Shown here piece after piece: positions 58,396-64,000 of a stretch of 64,000 nucleotides of DNA (its first letter is position 1; every line of letters starts with the position of its first letter). Origin of the DNA: Diospyros lotus (Eukaryota > Streptophyta > Magnoliopsida > Ericales > Ebenaceae); contig NC_068350.1 of assembly GCF_014633365.1 (NCBI RefSeq), positions 8,099,922-8,163,921 on the forward strand. The letters run 5' to 3'. The position numbers and the translations under genes were made by a program. Below the pieces are notes generated by a model. The model worked only from the letters and a program-made list of their open reading frames with translations, had not been told where the DNA came from and searched no databases.

Positions 58396-59279
58396 GTCTC
58401 AATATTTGTGCATTCCCGTCTCATCAAATGATAAATAGAAATTAAAAACATTTTAACCAGTGTGCAACCCCTATGTATCCATAGCCGGTCAACACACGAA
58501 TCAAAATGCCCTAATCTCTACCGTGATGGAGAGCCCCGATTAAATTGCCTTAACTCTTAAGGTCTAATCGGTTACAATTTAATTTTATAAATATGGGAGA
58601 TTTTCGGTCTAAATTTTTTTTTTTTTTAGGTCTCACTTTACACATGCAACGTTTTAATCATCATACATCAACTATGTAAAAATAAACATTGCATAATCTA
58701 GTCGATATAGTCATGGACTCAAACATGCATTCTAAGCACGATTCCAGCCATTGGAAACGTGCGGTGCATACGTGGGTGCATAAAAAGAAAACTGCTTATA
58801 ACTATTACAAGCATAACCCGTTTACATAGGGTCTTCGTTTCTTCGATTGTTTCACCCTTGATGACTCCATTCCATGTCGTGCCTCCATTGATTGAATCAT
58901 CGCTTTTACATTTACTATAAACTACTTTTACAATGGAATAAAAGCGAAAATAAAATTAAATAATTAATTTTACAACCGTTATCCAAAAACGGCAAATCTC
59001 GGCACGCAGGCCATCAAATGAAATAATCCATACATCCACACAACACATACATCATCTATGTAGTGTCCTAAGTCCATGACCAATATCGAAATATGACAAG
59101 GCATTCACAACATGCTATTTAACAATTAAAAGCATATTATAAAATTTATATGATTGTCGGACATGTGTATAACATTTATACCTTAAGTGCTTTGAAAAAC
59201 AAATTTTTTTTTTTTTTGAAATTAAATTTGCTGGAAAATATTTAAAATAAATTAAAAAAAAATGAAAAAAAAAAAAGGA

Positions 59280-59800
59280 GGGGGGGGTTGCCGCACGCGC
59301 GCGTGCAAGCGCGGCCGCGCGCGGCAACGCGCGCCATGGGCTCACGCGGCCATGCAGGCCGCGTGGCCGGGCCCTTGGCCCGGCCCATGAACGCGGCCAA
59401 GGCCGCCCTCGCGGGCCAGGCCCGCGGCCCAGCAAAGGGAAAGCGGGCCCAGCCCGCGTTGTGCCCTAGGCGGCCGCGGGCTATGCCCGCGCCGCGCACC
59501 TGCACGCCACCGCCTTAGGCGGTGGCTCCCTTTCCAGGCGGCTGCCCAGCAGCCACCTCTCACCCCCGCGGCCACCGTCGCCGACCGCGACGGCGGTCGC
59601 AGCAGCGGCCATGGCCGCGCTGCCCAGCAGCGCGACCTTCGGCCATGGGCGCCGCTGGCGGCGCCTCTTCCTCGCTGGTGCGACGGCGCCCAGCGCCGCC
59701 TCCCTTGCCGCTTCAGGTGGCGGTGATGGCACCGCCCAGCGGTGCCTCTGCCGCCGCCATCGGCGGCCCTCTTTCCATGGCCGACCGTCGGCCTTCCTTC
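59280..59800. other. GC-rich island in copia leader
   Basis: About 520 bp of very GC-rich sequence (gcgcgc, ggccgc and gccgcc words, dense CpG) sits in an element that is otherwise AT-rich. Several overlapping frames on both strands are Ala/Arg/Gly/Pro-rich. No known domain is seen. It could be captured DNA or a structured leader element. Confidence 0.75.
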
Positions 59801-59804
59801 TTCT

Positions 59805-59839
<35 letters not shown>

Positions 59840-60063
59840 CAAATATATATATATATATGTTACATATATACATACATATACATTACGTTACAGCAAAACA
59901 TCAAAACAAACATATATATATTTAAAAATAAACTTTTGTTTTGTGTTTTTCCAGCAACAAATATGTACGTATATCATATATACACAAAATTATTTTTGAT
60001 TCAAAACACAAAAATGATGTCCAACAAACACATAAATTAAAACCATAAGTTTGGAAAAACGAT

Positions 60064-60076
60064 GGCTCTGATACCA
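60064..60076 (-). promoter_or_regulatory. Copia primer binding site
   Basis: The minus strand reads TGGTATCAGAGCC, an exact complement of the initiator-Met tRNA 3' end, one base inside the 5' LTR. Confidence 0.96.
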
Positions 60077-60077
60077 C

Positions 60078-61586
60078 TGTTAGAAAACATTGATCTGATC
60101 ATACGCAGCGGAAAATAAAATCTGATTTTATTGGTATCACGTTTTTCAAATCTTACGGTTAAATCGAAGACATAAAACGAAAAGTTACCTCGAAGCGAAA
60201 TCTGATTTCGTTGCCGATAACCCGCCTGATATCTCCCACGCGTGAGATGCCGAGTCGGTCCACCCGAAATCGTCAAGACTTCAATAGACTTGAGAGAAAA
60301 AAGGGACTCGGAAATTTTCTCTAAAATTTCCGTTTTGATTCAACTAATTGATTGATTAGATTTTGGGTTTAATGTTATATTTATAAACAAGAAACCCTAA
60401 AACCCTAAATGCTATTGGGCCGGGCTTTAGGTGCTAGCAAAAAGCCCAAACCAAATTAATAATTAAATAAATAATCATATTACTTATTTAATTATTCTTA
60501 TTTCTTAAATAATTGCATTTATAATTTAGTAATTCCATAATTACTAAATTTGCCCCCTTTTTCTTTTAAAAACGATTTCTATTGGGTGGGACTTTCTGGG
60601 TTCACAATTAAACTGGCAACGAGAATTAATCAATTATTAATTCTCGTAAATCACGAGTGACATCTAGCAATATGTCATGATTACCCAATTTAATGTGAAG
60701 CGGGAATGTGAACCTTACATTACGGTGTCCTGCAATACAGTCCCTCTATCATACTATATCCCGACGAGATATGAGATCACGGTCAGTAGGTCAAATCTCT
60801 CGATCTCGTCGTATGACCAAATCCAATAATCACACTTGACTAATATGACACAACCTCTACGGAATCCAAATTCCGCCGTCATATTACCTCGGCCAAGGAT
60901 TTATCGTCAAGTGACCACTGGATCGCATAGGATATCTTCCTCGTATATCTCGAGATGATAGATTCCATGTCTGATGCACACATACCTCGTGTGTCACTGA
61001 ACTAGGCACATAGATACGTACGGTTATCCCTGATTAGGACAACCATATAATATCGCTGATATCCTAATCCACTAACACACAGATATCCATGTCATCTCAG
61101 GTCTAAGGACTAATGCAAATCCGTAGTTAATATTAAATCATTGACCCGTGAGATAAAACCCATGTGATTCAATATTAATAGTCCCGTTCAGTGAACTCGT
61201 TCCTATAACGAGCACCCACTCGTCTTTCTTCTGTATTTTATACAGAGTGGTACGAGACCCACCAATCTTGTCTTTCGGCATCTTATACCGAACAAGGAGG
61301 AAGACGATGTGCCAGCCTTTGCGAGTTACTAATTATCCAAGTTAGAAACTCTATGGCCAGGAACATATTTATAGTATAACGTATTGTGGATTAACCGTCT
61401 CGATTATTCTTAACAATTAAGAATGGTATCCACTCCTTATTATACTAAAGGATATTTGTATGTTCAATTTAAATCATATTGCAATTTCAATCAAACATAA
61501 AACTTGCCATTAAATAAGGTTTAAAGAATTACAAGATCAAGCCCTATTGTGTCACTAGAACTGGTCTTAAGGGCTTATATCTAACA
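60078..61586 (-). repeat. 5' LTR of intact copia (promoter LTR)
   Basis: 1509 bp, the partner of 52529-54037. The likely promoter TATA box (minus TATAAATA) lies at 60377-60384, so transcription would start about 270 bp before the LTR end and run toward lower coordinates through gag-pol. Confidence 0.97.
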
Positions 61587-63812
61587 GATACATCCATCGA
61601 TATTGAACTGGACCTGCTATCCTTGCTTCATAAGCCAAATGGACTGAAAGATGCTCCATAGAGTCAAAGAAGCTTGGAGGAAATATGAGCTCCAACTTAC
61701 ACAAAGTGATGGGGATGTCGTTCTCTAATTTCATCATGTGCTCACTTTTAATAGTGGTCGATGTTAAATCTTTGAAGAAAAGACTCAACTCAGTCAATGC
61801 CTCCCATACTTTTTGCGGTAGTAATTCCCGAAATGCAACGGGCACCAACCTTTGCATGAACACATGACAGTCGTGGCTTTTCATGCCAAACAACTTAAGC
61901 TTCTTTGTGGCAACACATCTAGCCATGTTCAACACATACCCATCAGGAAATTTCAGATTTTTTACCCATGCACACAGGACAGCTTTTTCTTTCTTGTTTA
62001 GAGTAAAAGTTGGTTGAGTAATGCGACGACAATATTGATTCAACTCTTCTCTCGACTTCACTGTGTCCTTAGTTTTGCCCGGTACATTCATCACTGTATT
62101 GAACACATTTTCGAACACGTTTTTCTCTATATGCATAACATCCAAGTTGTGTCGAATAAGTTGAGTTTTCCAATAAGACAAATCCCAAAAAATGCTCTTA
62201 CTCTTCCAACCACTACCATGACTGTTATCCGCATTAGTCTGTGCAGCATTGGGTTCTGTCGCCTTCACTAAACCCAACTCGTCCAAGGAAACAAGTATCT
62301 CAGGTCCAGACAGTATAGGAGCTGGTGTTTTTTTTACCAAAGTATTTTTGCGAAATCCATACCTATTCCGTCAATACGGATGATCTCGATGCAAGAATTT
62401 TCGATGGTTGTCAAACCATGAAATCTTTCGACTCTTTAACAGGTAAAATGCGTCCGAGTGAATCGTGCAATAAGGACATGCCAGCTTTCCTGCCGTGCTA
62501 TACCCCGAGAGCATTGAATATGCAGGAAAATCACTAATGGTCCACATCAAAGCCGCTCTCAGTTGAAAATTTTGTTTCAATGAGATATCATATGCATGGA
62601 CACCAACATCCACAAATGTTTCAACTCTGCAATAAGGGGTTGTAAGAAAACATCAAGTTTTGCCTTAGGATTCTCTGGTCCTGGCACTAGCACCGTTAAG
62701 AACATTGTTGTATCCTTCATACACATCCAAGGTGGTAAATTATACACTGTGACAATGACAGGACAACAAGAATATTGCTTCCCAGATTGACCAAACGGCT
62801 GAAACCCATCAGTACAAAGACCAAGTCTGACATTCCTTTTCTCGGCAGCAAATTCCCTATGAGTCTCGTTAAAATGAATCCACGCAGGGGAATCCGATGG
62901 ATGACACATGACGCCATCTTCGACCACATGATCTGCATGCCACCTCATTTCTGCTGCTGTTGAATTGGATGCATACAATCTCAGAAGCCGAGGCGTTAAA
63001 GGAAAATAATGCATCTTCTTATGAGGAACACAAGTTTTTTGTCGTTTGCTACTGTCAGCTTGCTCAACTTGCTTGTACCGATTCTCATGACAAAACTTGC
63101 AGACTGTTAAATCACTGTCATCACCCCAAAAAATCATACAGTTGTTTCTACAACAATCAATTTTCTCAACGGGAAGGCCCAACCCTCGAACCAGTTTTTT
63201 AGTACTGTAAAAATTATCAATAACCGTATTAGGTTCAGGAAGAACCTTCTTAAGTAATTCACAAAGTTTATTAAATCCCCTCTCAGATAGATGGTGCTCT
63301 GACTTAAAGCTAAGTAATCTAGCAACAAGCGACAACTGCGTATGCTTTCGACAACCAGGATATAACTCTTTTTTTGCAACACTAAGCATGTCATAGAATG
63401 CTTGAGCTTCCGGATTTGGAGGTTCCTCCTCCATATTCAGATTGAAATCAGGCTCGGCAGCATCCATTACCATAGTCTCAAATAAGTTGGTTGGCTCTGC
63501 TTCAAGCGTTGATGCTGAGTAAGACATATCGATCGAATCTACCGTAGCAATAACTTCCCCATGAAGTGTCCACTCGTAATACCCCGATACGAAACCTTTG
63601 GTGAGCAAGTGACTTGTCACGGTTTCCTGGTCACGAAAAGCCGTGTTCCTACACTTTGGTTGATTACAAGGACATTTAATCTTATTCCCATCCATCCACT
63701 TTGGTTGACTCTTAGCAAAATTAACAAACTTCTCAACACCCTTGATAAATTCCGTAGAAATATAACCATCCTCCTTACGCCTGATATACATCCACTGACG
63801 ATCTGATCGCAT
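61587..63812 (-). pseudogene. CACTA TNP2-like transposase, 5' part
   Basis: ATG at 63812 (MRSDRQWMYIRR) opens a transposase-associated zinc-binding domain (about residues 1-75; CPCNQPKC and a trailing H-x-H region). The TNP2 catalytic region follows at about 63300-62400 (LGLPVEKIDCCRNNCMIFW, CKFCHENRY, FPLTPRLLRLYAS, HFNE, RNVRLGLCTDGFQPF, PWMCMKDTTMFL, GPENPKAKLDVFLQPLIAEL, then LRAALMWTISDFPAYSML, GKLACPYC). A DUF4218 region lies at 62030-61587 (GMKSHDCHVFMQRL, YRWMY). One base is missing near 62615, shifting frame after LKHLW. At 61587 the copia insertion breaks the exon at YRWMY/PFE. This enzyme would cut and join the CACTA ends. Now it cannot be made whole. Confidence 0.92.
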
Positions 63813-64000
63813 TTTTTTCCCATGGTAATTAAATAACAAAAAATTACTAAATTATAATTACAATATTTTTTTATTTGACTTGTTTTAATATTATTCCACT
63901 GAACCACTCCTTATAACAACTCCTTAAAATTTGAAGGTTAGGACCTATCCCATCCGGAAATGAATCGTGATATGACCACTAGCAAACGCATTTACTCACG
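63813..64000. other. Upstream of TNP2 gene inside CACTA
   Basis: AT-rich sequence without a gene; probably the 5' untranslated or promoter part of the transposase gene. No CACTA right terminus (TTCTTGTAGTG) is present before the window ends. Confidence 0.5.

Larger units (their letters stand above)
57997..60063 (-). other. Copia 5' leader, about 2.1 kb
   Basis: This lies between the primer binding site and gag. It holds three copies of a 21-bp word (58186, 58292, 58375) and a GC-rich island (59280-59800) flanked by long T/A runs. A (T) run of about 28 at 59808-59835 and (AT)n near 59845 follow. Open frames in the island on both strands are low-complexity and not called as genes. Confidence 0.7.
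52529..61586 (-). mobile_element. Intact young Ty1/copia retrotransposon (9058 bp)
   Basis: Two 1509-bp LTRs (60078-61586 is 5', 52529-54037 is 3' in element orientation) flank one open polyprotein. The 5-bp target duplication 'gatac' is perfect (52524-52528 and 61587-61591). The LTRs have identical length and a constant 7549-base offset, and agreed in every block I compared, so insertion was very recent. A primer binding site (60064-60076) and polypurine tract (54038-54050) are present. A leader of about 2.1 kb with a GC-rich island precedes gag. It inserted in an exon of the CACTA transposase. By sequence alone it could be autonomous; expression is unknown. Confidence 0.97.
47399..64000 (-). 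mobile_element. CACTA (En/Spm) transposon, one end in window
   Basis: The left end is CACTACAAGAATTCCGG at 47399, the standard plant CACTA terminus (CACTACAAGAA). A subterminal array of palindromes (47421-48167) and two minus-strand genes follow: a TNPA-like protein (48370-50039) and a TNP2-like transposase (51054-63812). The right end lies beyond the window. A 934-bp Helitron (50039-50972) and a 9058-bp copia (52529-61586) are nested inside. Without them the visible CACTA part is about 6.6 kb. 'ata' at 47396-47398 would be the 3-bp target copy, unverifiable without the other end. Both genes are broken, so it is now non-autonomous. Confidence 0.93.

Noticed and set aside
59288..59925. Long Ala/Arg/Gly/Pro-rich frames on both strands of the copia leader
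   Set aside because: Overlapping open frames on both strands are expected in GC-rich DNA. No domain is seen, and they run into poly(T) and (AT)n.

Overview
This is nuclear DNA from a flowering plant, most likely a eudicot. The evidence is one single-exon EXO70 exocyst gene, plant-type Ty1/copia, Ty3/gypsy chromovirus, Cassandra TRIM, CACTA, Helitron and hAT-MITE sequences, and an AT-rich intergenic background. I cannot name the species. Only one ordinary host gene is visible in 64 kb, so the window looks like gene-poor, repeat-dense heterochromatin.

Layout. (1) 1-17650 is a stack of nested retroelements. A decayed minus-strand copia relic (about 1110 to 17650) is split by two solo LTRs (1702-5209, which itself carries a hAT MITE; and 6961-9183) and by a plus-strand gypsy chromovirus (10322-17322). 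The gypsy copy in turn holds a solo LTR, an unclassified 1.55-kb insertion and an inverted internal segment. Perfect 5-bp target-site duplications (TSDs), and reading frames that rejoin once insertions are removed, give the order of events. (2) 17656-21137 holds the EXO70 gene (18381-20240, plus strand) and its AT-rich flanks. (3) 21138-43669 is the most distinctive part: about 41 tandem copies of a monomer of roughly 414 bp. Each monomer contains a fold-back of about 200 bp with a GC-rich palindromic heart. The array is interrupted by a complete Cassandra TRIM and two solo LTRs. (4) 43670-47398 holds two more solo LTRs of one family in opposite orientation, and unassigned AT-rich DNA. (5) 47399 to beyond 64000 is a CACTA (En/Spm) transposon with a subterminal array of palindromes, a TNPA-like gene and a TNP2-like transposase gene, both on the minus strand. 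A Helitron sits at the start codon of the first gene. A young, apparently intact 9.06-kb copia element (52529-61586), whose LTRs match wherever I compared them, sits in an exon of the second.

Interactions. Nothing here forms an operon-like system; the coherent units are the transposons. The young copia has all the parts for autonomous transposition (LTRs, PBS, PPT, one 1314-aa open polyprotein). The CACTA element once encoded its own transposases but is disabled by the copia insertion, frameshifts and stops. The older copia and gypsy relics have lost catalytic acids through G-to-A changes and carry further insertions. The tandem fold-back array matches no family I recognise and is the best candidate for something undescribed.
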